This document shows positions 47,188 through 59,355 of a DNA stretch of 64,000 bases, one piece after another (positions within the stretch are counted from its first letter, which is position 1; each line of letters opens with the position of its first letter). Location: NCBI GenBank assembly GCA_036785325.1, contig JAXIVH010000019.1, positions 7,149,934 through 7,213,933 on the forward strand, written 5' to 3'. The position numbers and the translations under genes were made by a program. The notes below the pieces were generated by a model. That model was not told the DNA's origin and did no database searches. It saw nothing but the letters and a program-made list of their open reading frames with translations. The stretch is from Urophycis tenuis. Lineage: Eukaryota; Chordata; Actinopteri; Gadiformes; Phycidae.

Positions 47188-49073
47188 GTGTGGACCCGTC
47201 TACTTGACGTTCACCTTATCATCACGTTGTCCATGACCATGACATCTTTTTTATGCTAACATACTTTTGTTAACGTACTTGCTTCTTGTAAAGCATTACA
47301 CTTTTTATGTTAATGTAATCCATGTAAATGTTATTATATACACTCATTCAGCATTTACCGCTTTTATAGAACAAAATATCATTCAAGGATGAGAGCAAAC
47401 TAAAGTGCGCAACAGATATTGGATAGTGACTCCAAAATATTTTGTTTCGCACGACCAGAATTTCCATGAACAACTAGATACAGGTACAATGTGATGAATA
47501 TACATATTACAAAGAACCACACGGTGTTAAGATTTTATGTTAAGTTTACATTTTGTGCAATATAGAATAGTCTGGAATAGAATTGTGTAGAATAAAGTTC
47601 ATTCATTAATTGCAGGTGTTTACATTTAGATAACCCTTTGAAAATCCACTGGCCCCCACCATTGTAAGCACTAGTCCGGGAATGCAACAGTTTACTCGGA
47701 AAAATAATGTACAAAACGAATCACTCCTGGTACCCTAATCAAAGAAATGGATGAAAATGAGCTGCAACACAATTGTAATTCAATACAAACATACAAGTGA
47801 GTCACATGAAACCTGGGTAGATTATAGGATTTCGATGGGATACTAGGCAAGACGCAGGTCATTTTCAGCTGCCTTCTGCCTCTTCACACACACACACAAA
47901 CACACACTTTTGTTTGCCTCAAACCCTGTGCAGTGGCATGCACCCTGTTTCTTGTAGAGTGGTGAACCCCTACTATGATAGAAACAGCTCGGATTCTTTC
48001 ATCTCAGTGATGCCCGTTTTTAATGACGCAATGCAACCGAGGGACAGCATGACTTGCTCAAGGAGTCCAGGCTGTTGTTTCATAGGGGTCTTTCATAATG
48101 CTTAAAACAGAAGAAAGACAAGAAATAAAAGAAAATATCCAAAAGCAAAACATGTTGTGAGCGGTGGGATCAAATATGACTAAGAAGAATGTAACCCTCC
48201 CCCCAACAGACCTGGCTCGGTAACACTTCAAAACAACTAAATATTTTGATCTAATTTAGCAGTTTTTTGTTTGACCCAAAGTAAATCCCAAGCCCTAAAG
48301 CAGTTGTTTATTGAAATTGTTATTTCATTTTTTTCACTATTGGCTGTAATATATTGTACACTCTGTCGCGTTTGTCGCTACTGAACGTTTTATCGGCAGC
48401 CCCCGGACGGCGGGCTCCCCGCGGACATGCCTGATGAAAAGTCACCGGGCCCTGTGTTTAGTCACTGTAGCTAATGACCTCAGTGGCATCCCTCAGCTAT
48501 TAGCTCGTCCGGCTCACGTCCATCGGCTGTCCTTGGACCGGTCTCAGGGTACCCCCCCCCCCACCCCCTCCAACCCCTTCCCCCCCTATCCCCCCCCCCC
48601 CCCCCCCCCCAAACATATTTAGTATGCCACGCAACGCAATGACACAGAATCAGCTGTGTGCGTGATTGTGTGGGTGTGTATGTGTGTGTGGTTGTGTGGG
48701 TATAGAATAAGGAATAGAATATAGGCAAGAATAATAGAGAGGAACAATAATAGCAGAGGGGTTTTTTTTCTCTCTCACTCTCTCTCAAACACACTGAAAC
48801 ATAATTTTGACACTATGACATGCTATGCTAACATGCCACCCCCCTACAATCAGAGCAGGTGGCCATGGTTTTGTTAAGCTGAACCTTCAAACACACACAC
48901 ACACACACACTTAACGTTAAATAACATTGTGGGACCGGCCTTGTGTTTTCCCAGGATATGTTCAGGGTCTCTGACCACTTAGTCGGCTGGTATCCAAGCT
49001 ATTGCCAGCATCAAGGAAGGACAGGACAGGGCAGATAAACGGTAGGCAGGAGAGGGGAAGATTGGCAAGAGGT

Positions 49074-49076
<3 letters not shown>

Positions 49077-49132
<56 letters not shown>
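49077..49132. repeat. (GA)n tract adjoining dispersed repeat copy 2
   Basis: About 27 GA units with one AAAG interruption, directly before the repeat at 49133. Confidence 0.9.
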
Positions 49133-49133
<1 letters not shown>

Positions 49134-49251
49134 TTACGTTGCAGAGTAGTAGTGCAAATCACTTGAGGGGAAGCCAAAGGAAACAGAGTTGTAATTTCAG
49201 TCTTAAGAGGGAGAGAGTCAATTCAGCACACAATATGTTATCCGGACTGTT
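49133..49251. repeat. Dispersed repeat, copy 2
   Basis: Starts attacgttgcagagtagtag and shares 'tgcaaatcacttgagggga' and 'gcacacaatatgttatc' with copy 1 (41471-41580). Carries an insertion of about 9 bases relative to copy 1. Confidence 0.8.
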
Positions 49252-49507
49252 GACTGTTCAAACTACAAATGATATTGATCTGAGAAAATGTATATAATAA
49301 AACCCTTTTTAACTCATATTTGAGAAAGTTTTTTTGGTTTGGTATTCAAACTTTCATGTTGCCTCTATGGAAGGCTCTTCAGATGTACTTGTACTTCCTT
49401 GAAACCGTTGCAAAAACTAGATATATACAAACTAGATATAGTCTGGACGACTTTGGTAACCGCTGGCAACCCGTTCAGAAACTTTTTCAATACTGCCAAC
49501 CCAATAA

Positions 49508-49508
<1 letters not shown>

Positions 49509-49541
<33 letters not shown>
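49509..49541. repeat. (TA)n microsatellite
   Basis: About 16 perfect TA units. Confidence 0.95.
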
Positions 49542-49542
<1 letters not shown>

Positions 49543-50107
49543 TGTCAGTAGCAATATTAATTCTTTTAAAGTATGTTTTGTATAATATCGGTGGAGATCA
49601 TTAAATTGCGTATCTGCCGCTCTTTAAATGTGTCCTCTATTTCGTCTAAATATACTGGTGACTTGGTTCCCTTTGTTGGCACATTGAGGGCGGTAATTGA
49701 ATGGCCACCTCTTGATATTCCATGGTCAAAACTCATCCTTATTAACTTAACAAGAATAACTTATAACTCATAGTTAATAACTTAACTGTAATGCAACCTC
49801 CTAAAATACAGGAAAACTAAAACAATAAATAGCCACTGCGATCTCGAAGTGAATGAAGTCAGCATGTATTCCCTTTGTATTACGAGAATAAAATCATTCT
49901 TTCGTTCAAATCCATGGGAACCTTGGCTCCTACTGTGCGCCATCTGTAGGCCGTCAGGGGGACAGCACAGGAGTCCCATCAAGGCTTCACAAACAGGCGG
50001 TCATGGCTGATGCTTGGGTCTGTTATGGTCTCGTGCTGCGTCTTTATTGTCCCTCTATGTACGTGTTAACCTTTGTCTTCTCTCTCTGCATCCTTCACCT
50101 GGGGCAG

Positions 50108-50204
50108 ATCCAGGTGATCAGCTTTGTGACCGAGCAGAACTGGGATTCTTTGGAGGTGTTTGACGGAGGGGACAACACTGACACCATGCTCGGCAGCTTT
50201 TCAG
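50108..50204 (+). CDS. csmd2: csmd2-like exon 25: middle part of CUB 11
   Basis: Phase 0 start IQVISFVTEQNWDSLEVFDG, then TDTMLGSFSG. 97 nt, ending phase 1 (TCA G|gtttgt). The donor lies directly at the start of a GT repeat (50206-50223). Asymmetric (phase 0 to 1), so skipping it would shift the frame. Confidence 0.95.
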
Positions 50205-51974
50205 GTTTGTGTGTGTGTGTGTGTGGCTCTCAGTAGGTGTGTGTGGGGGGGGGGGGGGGGGGGGGTGAGTTTGTTTATGTGAGGTGAATTACTGTGTGTG
50301 TGGGTGTGTGTGTGTGTGTGTGTTTTGCTGTCGGTAGGTGGGGGAGGTGTGAGTTTGTTTGTATGAACACAAGTGAATGAATGTATGCATGTGTGACAGT
50401 GTTTCCGTGTGTGTGTGTGTGGGGGGGGGGGGTGCACAAAAATAAATATGTGTATGAGTATGTGAGTGAAAGAACCTTCCTTGAGCTAAAGGCTTGACAC
50501 AGAATGTGTGTATGTGAGCATACATCCTTGCTGAAGACAAAAATAAAAACACCAATAGAAACTGGAACTGTATTACTTTTGAAAGGCTGTGACCAACTCG
50601 ATGGAATTGCCAGGATGTAATTAAGAAACCAAAGAAAGAAACCAAATAATGCGTTTTGGTAAAGGTGGCTTGGCTTCACGGCTTTACTAAGTGGTGTATC
50701 CAATACGCAGCAGGTAGGTGGTGAATTAATTAAGAAGAAGAAGAAGAAAAAAATCAAACTCAAAGACTCAGTCCTTCCCCGAGGCGAACCGTAGGCGCAT
50801 TACTGAAAAGGTTAGCTCACTTGGCCGAAGAGATGAAGTGAAGCATTTTGTTTACGGCGTGTGTGCAACTCCTCACTACCCCCCCCACCTCCTAGCAAGG
50901 ACACGACAATCAAGATTTCTCATTTTGTTTGCGCTTGGAGCTGGCCCAAAAGTAAATGTTAGGAGTGCCCTCAAGTAATGGGACGAGAGCGGGGGTAGAA
51001 TGCCCCCCCACATACACACACACACACACACAGTCACACAAGGAGGCGTGGTGGATGATGGTCATTAGAGGAGCCGGTGGAGCAGGACTGTGAAAATCAT
51101 ATCCTCAAATCCCTGGTTTTTAGAGATGGATTTTTTTTTTGGTTTCCTTTCTTCCCGCACATCATTTGAAACCTCCGGTGTGGCGTTTCCCCCGGACGGT
51201 GAAGCCCCTGACGTTTACTTTCCTAATTTATATAATTCATAGTTCCAATGTGAACATGAGGGATGTATCAAGGAAGAGAAAAGAAGCACACAAATACAGA
51301 AAATAAAAATATATACCATCCCCTTAATACATGAAAACACCCATGAAAATGTCCCAACGGTAAGGAAAGGGATTGCACATGCAGGCCTTTTATTGATAAT
51401 GACTTTGGGGAATGCATCTTCACTGTGTGCTCATTAAAAGCATCTGAAGAAAATGCTTGAACTGCCCCATGCAACCCTGATTGTCCCCTCCTCTCTCCCT
51501 CTGCACTCTGCTGAGACGCAGTGGTTCATGGATTTCTGCATCTGTTCGCCTGCTATGTTAACAAAAGCAATGTCTCCCTGGTGTGCTCACGCTTACTTAC
51601 TTACTTACTTACTTACTCAGACGCTGACAAACAAGCCTGCGGTTTCATTTGTTGTTTGAGCTGTTTTGCCAATGGATCTGTTTTTCTTGTATCACCCCTT
51701 TTTTGTGCAGATGCAATTATGAGTATTTACATTTTCACAATTTAGCACTCGCCTTTAAATCAAAACCGGCTAACAAGTCAACACTGAGTGCAATCTAAGC
51801 CTAAAATCAATATCGAAGTTACAATTTCTGCCAGTGCAAAGTGCCAAATGAGGAATCCTCTAAAAACAGCTAGTTACTAAAGCGATCGGGTGGCCGTTCT
51901 TAACTGCTTCTCTTCACCTCCTCCTCCCCATTCATCCTCCTCCTTCTCCTCCTCCTCGCCCTTCCTCCCTAAAG
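50205..51974 (+). other. Intron
   Basis: 1.8 kb. GT and poly-G patches (50205-50330; 50408-50432), a CA patch (51012-51032) and a (TTAC)n run (51594-51617). The acceptor is an extended TCC-rich tract ending ctaaag. Confidence 0.8.
51594..51617. repeat. (TTAC)n tetranucleotide repeat
   Basis: About six TTAC units. Confidence 0.9.
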
Positions 51975-52079
51975 GCACCACGGTCCCTGCACTCCTTAAC
52001 AGCACCTCCAACCAGCTGTACCTGCACTTCTTCTCCGACATCAGCGTGTCTGCTGCCGGATTCAGACTGGAGTACAAAA
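51975..52079 (+). CDS. csmd2: csmd2-like exon 26: last part of CUB 11
   Basis: G|TTVPALLNSTSNQLYLHF, FSDISVSAAGFRLEYK. SD acidic site and terminal GFRLEY strand; sequon NST. 105 nt, phase 1-1 (AAA A|gtaagg). The three CUB 11 exons total 327 nt. This stretch is very close to the vertebrate CSMD1/2 consensus as I remember it. Confidence 0.95.
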
Positions 52080-52528
52080 GTAAGGAGCAACCTGTTCCCT
52101 CACGTACGAGGGAACACAATGGAATACAAATGGTTGATTTTCTTTTTTCTTTTTTTTCTTTTTTGCGGTGGTATTTTTAAAAGGGATTTTTTTTTTTTTT
52201 TTCAAAAGGAATACACTCACACACAAAATTACTGAGTCATAACAAACACCTTCCCCGCCCCCCGCCCAGAACATTAGCAAATGGTTTAACTCTGTATGTT
52301 GTTGACAACACTCAGCAGACACTTTTATCCAATGCGACTATATACTAAAAGTGTCGCATTACATCATGTGTATTCATGCGCGAGTAGGTGTTAGGAATCT
52401 TTCTCAACAGGCGCCTACAGTTAGACAAGTGGCCAACCCCCCCCCCCCCCCCCCCCCCCCCCCTTCACCGCTAGACTACCATGCTCTTCCTAGCCATGGT
52501 CACCGCCTGTGCTCCATCCTTTTTTCAG
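52080..52528 (+). other. Intron with SINE fragment and poly-C
   Basis: 449 bases. T-rich runs (52138-52203), then a reverse SINE-like fragment (52313-52500) interrupted by a poly-C run (52437-52462). Confidence 0.8.
52313..52500 (-). repeat. SINE-like fragment, reverse orientation
   Basis: 'cagcagacacttttatccaa' plus 'tgcgactatat' resembles the SINE tail. 'ttcaccgctagactaccatg' near 52465 resembles a reversed tRNA-like head. Split by a poly-C run. Confidence 0.55.
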
Positions 52529-52647
52529 CCGTGTCGCTGACCAGCTGCCCGGAGCCGGTGGTGCCCATGAACGGCTTCAAGGTGGGGGAACGTCTCCAGA
52601 TGAACAACGTGGTGTCCTTTCAGTGCGAGGCCGGATACACTCTGCAG
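52529..52647 (+). CDS. csmd2: csmd2-like exon 27: first part of Sushi 11
   Basis: TVSLTSCPEPVVPMNGFKVG, ERLQMNNVVSFQCEAGYTLQ. Carries Cys1 and Cys2 of the Sushi. Ends phase 0 after CAG (donor gtaaca). This is the only Sushi in the window that is split over two exons. 119 plus 70 nt totals 189. Confidence 0.95.
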
Positions 52648-53328
52648 GTAACACCGCCCCTCTAGCTACGGCATCCGCCCGCCTCCACCTCCGCCTCCAC
52701 CTCCACCTCCACGTGATCCCGGACACATGCTCACGCACACTCGAACACACATGGGTGAGCGACGCGGGTCAGCGTTGCGATCGGTGAAGTTTCAAAACTT
52801 TGCACAAACTTTAGATAAGTTGATGGACTATGTGTCACTGCCAGACTTTTTTTGTAATAGTGTTTAGTGTTATTTGCTTTTTAGATGGGATGCGCTGCAA
52901 ACTGTTATGCAGTTCCCTCAGTGGGTTAACCAAAAATGGATTATACTTTTCATTTGGGGTCATATTGGAGAAATGTCTGCCCAACGTGGGCAAAAAGAAA
53001 ATATGTGTTGCCTCTAGATTCTTACTGAGGTGTCAGCGCTAAGCATATGATTGATGATGCAAAGTGGCAGAGAAATGCTTTATATAAAGCATGCACCCTC
53101 ACTATTCCTCTGGGGTCTTTTGGCCCAGCATAAGCCTTTCCATTATCTCTATATAGACACATATAGCCGTGAATGTAGTATCAGCAACAGCAAAATAGCT
53201 TATTTGGCTTTTGGGTAGTGTGCAAAGTACTTGTTAAGTAGGAAAGTGGTAGTCACTGTGGTAGGGACAACCACTGCAACACATCTATATATTCTATACA
53301 ATGGATAATTTACTGCTAGAATGCTAAA

Positions 53329-53530
53329 GGGGCAGTAGTGGTTCAGGAGGTAGAGTGGGGTTGTCTGGAACCGGAAGGTTGCGAGTTCCTTCCCTGGTTC
53401 CTCGTAGCGAATGTTTCAGTGTCCGTGAGTGAGACACCTAACCCCAACGGTCATGGCAAGCTAGCTGTTCTCTTGCATGGTTGACACCACCCTCAGTGTA
53501 TGAACAAGTGAACGTGAGACACTAAATATG
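53329..53530 (+). mobile_element. tRNA-derived SINE, forward orientation
   Basis: Head ggggcagtagtggttcagga, then gtctggaaccggaaggttgc, then body words 'gagacacctaaccccaac' and 'ttgcatggttgacaccaccc'. Pattern typical of teleost tRNA-derived SINEs, of a different subfamily from the 15338 and 20702 copies. The A-box is diverged (tggttcaggagg), so it is old. Confidence 0.75.
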
Positions 53531-54079
53531 AAGTGTTGTGTGTTTCTGCAGGTCAGAGAATGCACCCAATGCACGCAAATAAATACACATAGATTCATGA
53601 CCAGTAAGGGATTCGACAAAATAGAAACAAAAAAAGGAAAGGGTCTAGTCTAGCTGATCCAGGATCTTGAACAGAACGCGAGCGGCAGGCTTGGAACCCG
53701 TGAAGCTGGCATGGCTCGATTGTTTCTGACAGCTATCCAGGACGTATCAGACTGGAACCCCCCCCCCCTCTCATCCGCCCCACCCCCGAATCATATCGTT
53801 CCAGCGTCTCATTACTGTGACTGACAGTTCTCTGCTGCTACCATTCAAGTGTTCACAGAAAGGTCAAGTAATGTATGCTGGAGTCTGCTGCAGCTCAATG
53901 TATATATATATATATATATATTCATATTTACATGTTCCCCCCGCAGAGTTGTGTGAGCCACCTCGGTGCGCAAGAACGAGGGATTCAGTCAAGCTTCCGC
54001 TTGTGTTGTCTGCTTCCTGTCTTAGCAAGCGTAGTGATCGATCTGTGCATAATGCGTAATACGGCTCTCCATATCTGTG

Positions 54080-54082
<3 letters not shown>

Positions 54083-54140
<58 letters not shown>
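54083..54140. repeat. (CT)n microsatellite
   Basis: About 29 perfect CT units. Confidence 0.95.
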
Positions 54141-54145
<5 letters not shown>

Positions 54146-54423
54146 ATTTCCTTCTCGCTCAGTAACTCCTGCAATTGCTCTGTGTGATTGTTCGATATGC
54201 TTTTGACACTCTGTGCCATTGTTCTCTGTGGCAGCGGATACATTAAGGGCTTTGGAGAGAGACAGAGAGAGAGAGACAGAGCGAGAGAGAGAGACAGAGA
54301 GAAAGAGAGAGAGAGAGAGACGGAGAAAGAGAGAGTGACAGAGAGATGACTGGAGCAACTGATGAGTGACAACCAAGGATGCAAATTAATTGACTTCCTG
54401 TTTGTTCCTCTCTTCTTTCTTGT

Positions 54424-54425
<2 letters not shown>

Positions 54426-54481
<56 letters not shown>
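54426..54481. repeat. (TG)n tract at the 3' splice site
   Basis: About 28 TG units, continued by TG-rich sequence with a few interruptions to 54518. Only gcgctctccag separates it from exon 28. Confidence 0.95.
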
Positions 54482-54486
<5 letters not shown>

Positions 54487-54527
54487 ATGTGTGTGTGTAT
54501 GTGTGCATGTGTGTGTGCGCTCTCCAG

Positions 54528-54597
54528 GGGAACTCGCACATCTCCTGTATGCCAGGACCGGTCAGACGTTGGAACCACCCGCCCCCCCTCTGTATCG
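54528..54597 (+). CDS. csmd2: csmd2-like exon 28: second part of Sushi 11
   Basis: GNSHISCMPGPVRRWNHPPP, LCI. Supplies Cys3, Trp and Cys4. Only 70 nt, phase 0 in and phase 1 out (ATC G|gtaata), so its loss would shift the frame and unpair the Sushi disulfides. Its polypyrimidine tract is largely replaced by TG repeat. Confidence 0.94.
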
Positions 54598-54758
54598 GTA
54601 ATAGCACTTTCCTGTTCCATTACTTCCTGCCCCCTCCTCAGCTTCCATCTCTCCATCCCTCCCTCTTACTCCCTATCTGCCCACCCCTATCTGCCCACCC
54701 CTTTTCCCATTATACATATTTAATCTCACAAAGGACTGCCCAGGCCACCCAAGCCTGC

Positions 54759-54789
<31 letters not shown>

Positions 54790-56300
54790 GTGTGCGTGTG
54801 TGTGTGTGTGTGTGTGTGCGTGCGTGCGGAGACGGCCGACTATTTCACACATTAGACAAGCTAGTCAGAACTCAAGGGGTCTGAACCATGCCGAGCTGTA
54901 TGAAAAAACGAAACAACAATACACCATTCCCACTCGGGTCCCCTTTTGAAACCATCCCTTGTATAACTGAGCTGGGTGGACAGGAATATATACATCAAAA
55001 CATAAAGTGTATTGTCGTTCTAGATGGGGGGAAAAAAAAACACTCACTGACATAGAATGTGTGTGTGTGTGTGTGGTCACGCTATACATCCCTGCTATGA
55101 AGGTCGCCGGTGCCTCAAAGCAGCAACAGATGCTGGTGGTCTCCGTGCCGCTTGTTTTAACCACCTGCCTGCAGCCCATCAGGAAGTGTGGGGGGGGGGG
55201 GGGGGGGGGGGGGTGTCTTCATGACAAACAGGTCCCACTTATTGGAACGACCTACTATTGCCTAATTAGGTTCATCGCCCGGCCGTGATTGGTCGGAGGC
55301 CAGGGGGAGATTCATGGTGTACGTAGGCATCAGCAGTTTTGTGATTACCCACAGCTTTTTTTTTTTCTTTTTTTCCTGCTGGCACAGGCTCACAATTAAC
55401 CCCAAACACTTATTCACCCGAAGACTACACGCTCCACTTAGCTTGTAGCGTAGCTCCTAGCCTAGCTTCTCCACCACTACCACCACCACCACCATCAGCG
55501 GTGACTCACGCTGTTAAATGAAGCTGCCTGTTTGTTGCCGTTTACCAACCTCGTTTCAACTTGACTCAGCTTGTATTGACTGTGTTTGGTTATTACTTCT
55601 CCGCCCTTGGTTTCAACCAATTCCCTTTTTTTTTTTCTTCAATTAAATGAAAAAAATGTATTCATTCACAAGCTAAGCTGCGATAACACATTACCTATCC
55701 TTAAGAAGAAAAAAAAACAAACGGTTACAACGGTAAAAAAAAAACAAGATAAGTAACAATTCAGGTAAGACCAATAATATTAATACATATCTATGAAATA
55801 TTTTAGTTTTTTAAGAAAATTTATTTTGATTCTCTAAATCGTGCTTCATTCTCAACGGCCACGGGGATATGAAAGCCTTCAGAGGGCAAGCCCGAGTGGA
55901 GCAGAAGACGCGAGATGAAACAGAACGTTAGCATACCGAGCGGTGCGTCTCCTCGTCTTGGAAAATGTGGCATGTGAAGAGAGATCAGAAGTACTTCAGG
56001 GCTCCTTTGATATACTTGATCTCTCTTCTCCTCTCTTGATAGACCTATAAAGTGAATGACCCATTTTTTTTTATGGTGTGCCTTTTTTTTCTTCTCCCAG
56101 TTGTTCACTTTAAACTGGGAACATAAAGTCCTCTTTTTTTTTAAGAGGTAGCTCAGTCTCCAAGCAGAAAAAAACAAATCTGTGCCTTTTCTGTTTCTGG
56201 TGTTTGAGGTATTTTGGGAAGAAAAAAAGAGAAAGTTGCACGTTGGTGCAAACTTGGCTCATTTTCTTGTGTATTCAACATCTGTCCGTCCCTTCGCAAG
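54598..56300 (+). other. Intron
   Basis: 1.7 kb. GT repeats (about 54758-54827), a short GT (55058-55074), poly-G (55188-55213), and T- and A-rich patches (55347-55370; 55627-55640). Nothing else is recognised. Confidence 0.8.
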
Positions 56301-56417
56301 CTCAATGCGGTGGTATCCACGAGGAGATGGAGGGCATGATCCTGAGTCCTGGTTTCCCTGGCAACTACCCTAGCAACAGCGACTGCACCTGGAGAATATA
56401 CCTGCCAGTTGGATATG
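56301..56417 (+). CDS. csmd2: csmd2-like exon 29: N-terminal part of CUB 12
   Basis: AQCGGIHEEMEGMILSPGF, YPSNSDCTWRIYLPVGYG. CGG and CTW pair. 117 nt, phase 1-1 (TAT G|gtacgt), the third CUB with this exon length. The acceptor cttcgcaag has a short pyrimidine tract. The HEEMEGMILSPGF segment is closer to remembered CSMD2 than to CSMD1 or CSMD3. Confidence 0.95.
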
Positions 56418-56543
56418 GTACGTCTGTATTCCGCTGCCGTTCTATCTTTCTTCTCGTTCTTTCGCCGAGAGCCATAAGGCACACACCTCCCAGTGCTCAT
56501 CAGGGTAGGTCATTGTTCTAATGTTTGCCGTGTGTTCTAACAG
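56418..56543 (+). other. Very short intron (126 bases)
   Basis: Shortest intron in the window; donor gtacgt, acceptor ttctaacag. Confidence 0.9.
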
Positions 56544-56753
56544 GTGCCCACGTTCAATTCCTGAACTTCTCCACCGAGGCGAACCACGACTTCTTGGAGA
56601 TCCGCAACGGCCCCCTGGATACCAGCACTGTGATTGGTCGATTCAGCGGCACCGACGTGCCCTCCTCCCTGCTCACCACCTCTCATGAGACCACTGTTTA
56701 CTTTCACAGCGACCACTCACAGAACAAACCGGGATTCAGGTTGGAGTACCAAG
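56544..56753 (+). CDS. csmd2: csmd2-like exon 30: C-terminal part of CUB 12
   Basis: AHVQFLNFSTEANHDFLEI, RNGPLDTSTVIGRFSGTDVP, TTVYFHSDHSQNKPGFRLEY. The DG turn is NG here, while the other acidic positions (TE, NHD, HSD) remain; sequon NFS. 210 nt, phase 1-1 (CAA G|gtgagg). HSDHSQNxPGFxLEY is one of the segments that favours CSMD2. Confidence 0.96.
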
Positions 56754-57705
56754 GTGAGGGCACGGTACCACATTAAGAGGGAATTTGGTTGAAATGGTTG
56801 AAATGTTCAAAATTTGTAATCCCCCGCTAAAAAATATATTTTTTGGCAGAAGAGGTTTTTGCCCGGAAGTGGTTTTTTGTTTGCTTGCGGCGTAGCCCGA
56901 GTCAACATACACAGCTCAATGCTGCCGCCGCTGTTTGGCCACCTTACAAAACATTTGCTGGCAGCTGTCACCGAAAAGTGCCTCTCTACTAAACAAAGTG
57001 ATTATGTTTGGTTCAGCAATGGGGCCACAGAATGCAATCAAAATGAACAGAGCAATTTGCCTAAATTGACACAATCACGAGAATGCCTCCAGGAATAGAG
57101 GTTATAGGGATGAATCATGACTCCAGAAAACAGAAAAGCTAAATCATTGCCCCTGCAAGCATTTTCTTTTTATCGTCCGCAAGTTCATTTAGGAACTATT
57201 AACGTCACTTGGCCACAGTGTGGATCCGTTATGCATGTAAACCGATAACATTACTGCATTACAAACGGAGCTCCATGCATCAAACGAATCAACCTTCAGA
57301 CTGGGTGAAAGCTGTGGATCTATAAATCTCTGCACGAAACAAGAGTTGATCACTTAGGCGATGGGTTCGCTCTGTGCCAGGGAGTTGGGAACTCTGCCTT
57401 TTTTGACAGGCGCTGGTGAATGGTTTGTTCTCTACTCTGCTAACGCAACAGAAGCCAAATGGTCCTCAAGACCTATCTAGCTTTCTTTCTTTGCTTCTTT
57501 AATTTGTATTTCTTCCTATTCCTCTTTCTTTATTCAATTATTTCTTTCATTTATTCTTTCTTTCTGTTCTTTTTTTCTGTCCCTCTTTACTTATTCCTCT
57601 TGTCTTTTAGAGGCGATAAATAAGTCGGCCAATGGGAAAAATGTTGAGTATTTGCATAATTATGTGTCCATTAGCATAGAAATCAGCCATTATATTTGGC
57701 AAAAG

Positions 57706-57739
<34 letters not shown>

Positions 57740-59166
57740 GCACACACTTGCCACAAAAACCACCACCACCTTTTCGTGTGCACTATGCATGAATGATCTC
57801 CCACAAAAGGGACGGTTATCTGCAGAAATCCATTTATTTACTCCATGTTTAAAGCCTTCTCTCCTTGAGGCTCCAGCACGCTGCTTAGTTGCTGTATTCA
57901 GCAGACGAAAATGCCTACCTCAGTTACTGCATGAATCAAATGCATACACAATAGTATATAATAATATGTAAATTGATTAGAGTGAGTAACTAAATGTAAA
58001 GGCAAGTTAACCATTCAATATTTCACCTGTGCGACAGGTAATGCTACCACCTCCATTCACACTTTGCCGGCATTGCAATGTGATAATGTCATAATGCGTT
58101 TCAACCCGTTTCAATGTATTCATAAGTAGTGAGCATAATAATGACAGAAGAGTAGGTAGTGCTAGAGAGAGTGGCGAGGCTAACAGTGTAAGCTACCCTG
58201 GTTGTTGCAGTGATGGCGGGGGAGTGGATGGATTGGGGATTTTTTCACTTTATCCATCCGGCAGTAAGGTTTTATCAGTCACCACTGCGCGCAGAAAAGA
58301 AGCACAGCAGGTGGTCATTTTGTAAGGGGATCCTAAAAGCACCTGCTGGGCGTGCAAGTCTATTAGCACTTTGAGGGGAGACGAGAGACAGGGAGACCCA
58401 ATTGAATCCGATCGCTATAGTGCTGGAAAGTAGCCTGTGAGCTGATGGTTTCGCAGCACAAACAAGGCAATTTTTCCTATACGTTTATAAGGGAAGCTGG
58501 GATACAGTACGGTGCAGTGTACATGGTATGAGAAGATGGCCCAAAAATGCAACCATCTTTGCCAATTTTGACATTACAGTAACCATTTTATAATCATTGG
58601 ATTGCTTGAGTGTTGTAAAGACTAGTAGCTATTTGTAATAGGTTACTATTGATTGCCAGAACTATTTTCCTTGAATGCATGAAGCGCACCTCTCAGCAGA
58701 ATGTGTCTGGATTCAATGATTTCCAGCCACAACATGCAACGCATGAAGCAGTACCACTCCCAATAATACCCAGCTCACCAGGTGCCAATTGCATTTCAAT
58801 GAGTAGTATCGTATCTCGTCGGATCCATTGGAGTAGAGCTGTGGTGAACCTTTTTCCATTCTCAACATCAACAACTCATTGAACTTGCATATTTAATTAA
58901 TGTACCATCAGCCTAGAATGAAATGTCGATAAATTTCAAGGAAAAGTTGAATTAAGATTCCCTAGCTTTAGAGCACAGGTCACCTTTGTGGTCGTCCCTC
59001 TGTCTGCCCTCTAGGTCTATAGGATTCTACGCACGGCCAGGGTGAAGAGAGCTGTGGTTTTTCCCAAGTGTCTTCCAGTCTGCTATAAATGTGACTATAG
59101 CCTCTATCGCTATCCCACCATCCTGTCTCCATTCGAAACTCTAGCCTCTGTCTCCTCTCCTTGCAG
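56754..59166 (+). other. Intron
   Basis: 2.4 kb, AT-rich, with one CT/CA patch (57709-57748). No exon, SINE or transposon is recognised in the remainder. Confidence 0.8.
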
Positions 59167-59355
59167 CTTATGAACTCCAGGAGTGCCCTGATCCAGAGCC
59201 CTTCCATTATGGCGTTGTGGTGGGGGCAGGTTTTAATGTAGGCCAGTCCATTTCGTTCGAGTGCCTCCCCGGATACCAACTAACGGGACACGCCATCCTC
59301 ACCTGCGAACACGGGACCACGCGCAATTGGGACCACCCGATCCCCCGCTGTGAAG
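59167..59355 (+). CDS. csmd2: csmd2-like exon 31: Sushi 12
   Basis: 189 nt, phase 1-1: AYELQECPDPEPFHYGVVVG, FNVGQSISFECLPGYQLTG, ILTCEHGTTRNWDHPIPRC. Complete four-cysteine Sushi. FECLPGYQLTGH followed by RNWDHP is the clearest CSMD2-type signature in the window. Donor gtatgc lies next to a GT repeat. Confidence 0.96.

Larger units (their letters stand above)
47188..50107 (+). other. Intron
   Basis: 2.9 kb. Poly-C runs lie at 48551-48560 and 48591-48610, a CA patch at 48891-48910, a GA tract with dispersed repeat copy 2 at 49077-49251, and a (TA)n at 49509-49541. The AT-rich remainder is uncharacterised. Confidence 0.8.
52648..54527 (+). other. Intron
   Basis: 1.9 kb. Contains a SINE (53329-53530), (TA)n (53898-53921), (CT)n (54083-54140), a GA-rich patch (54256-54345) and a long GT tract (54426-54481) directly before the acceptor. 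Confidence 0.85.
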
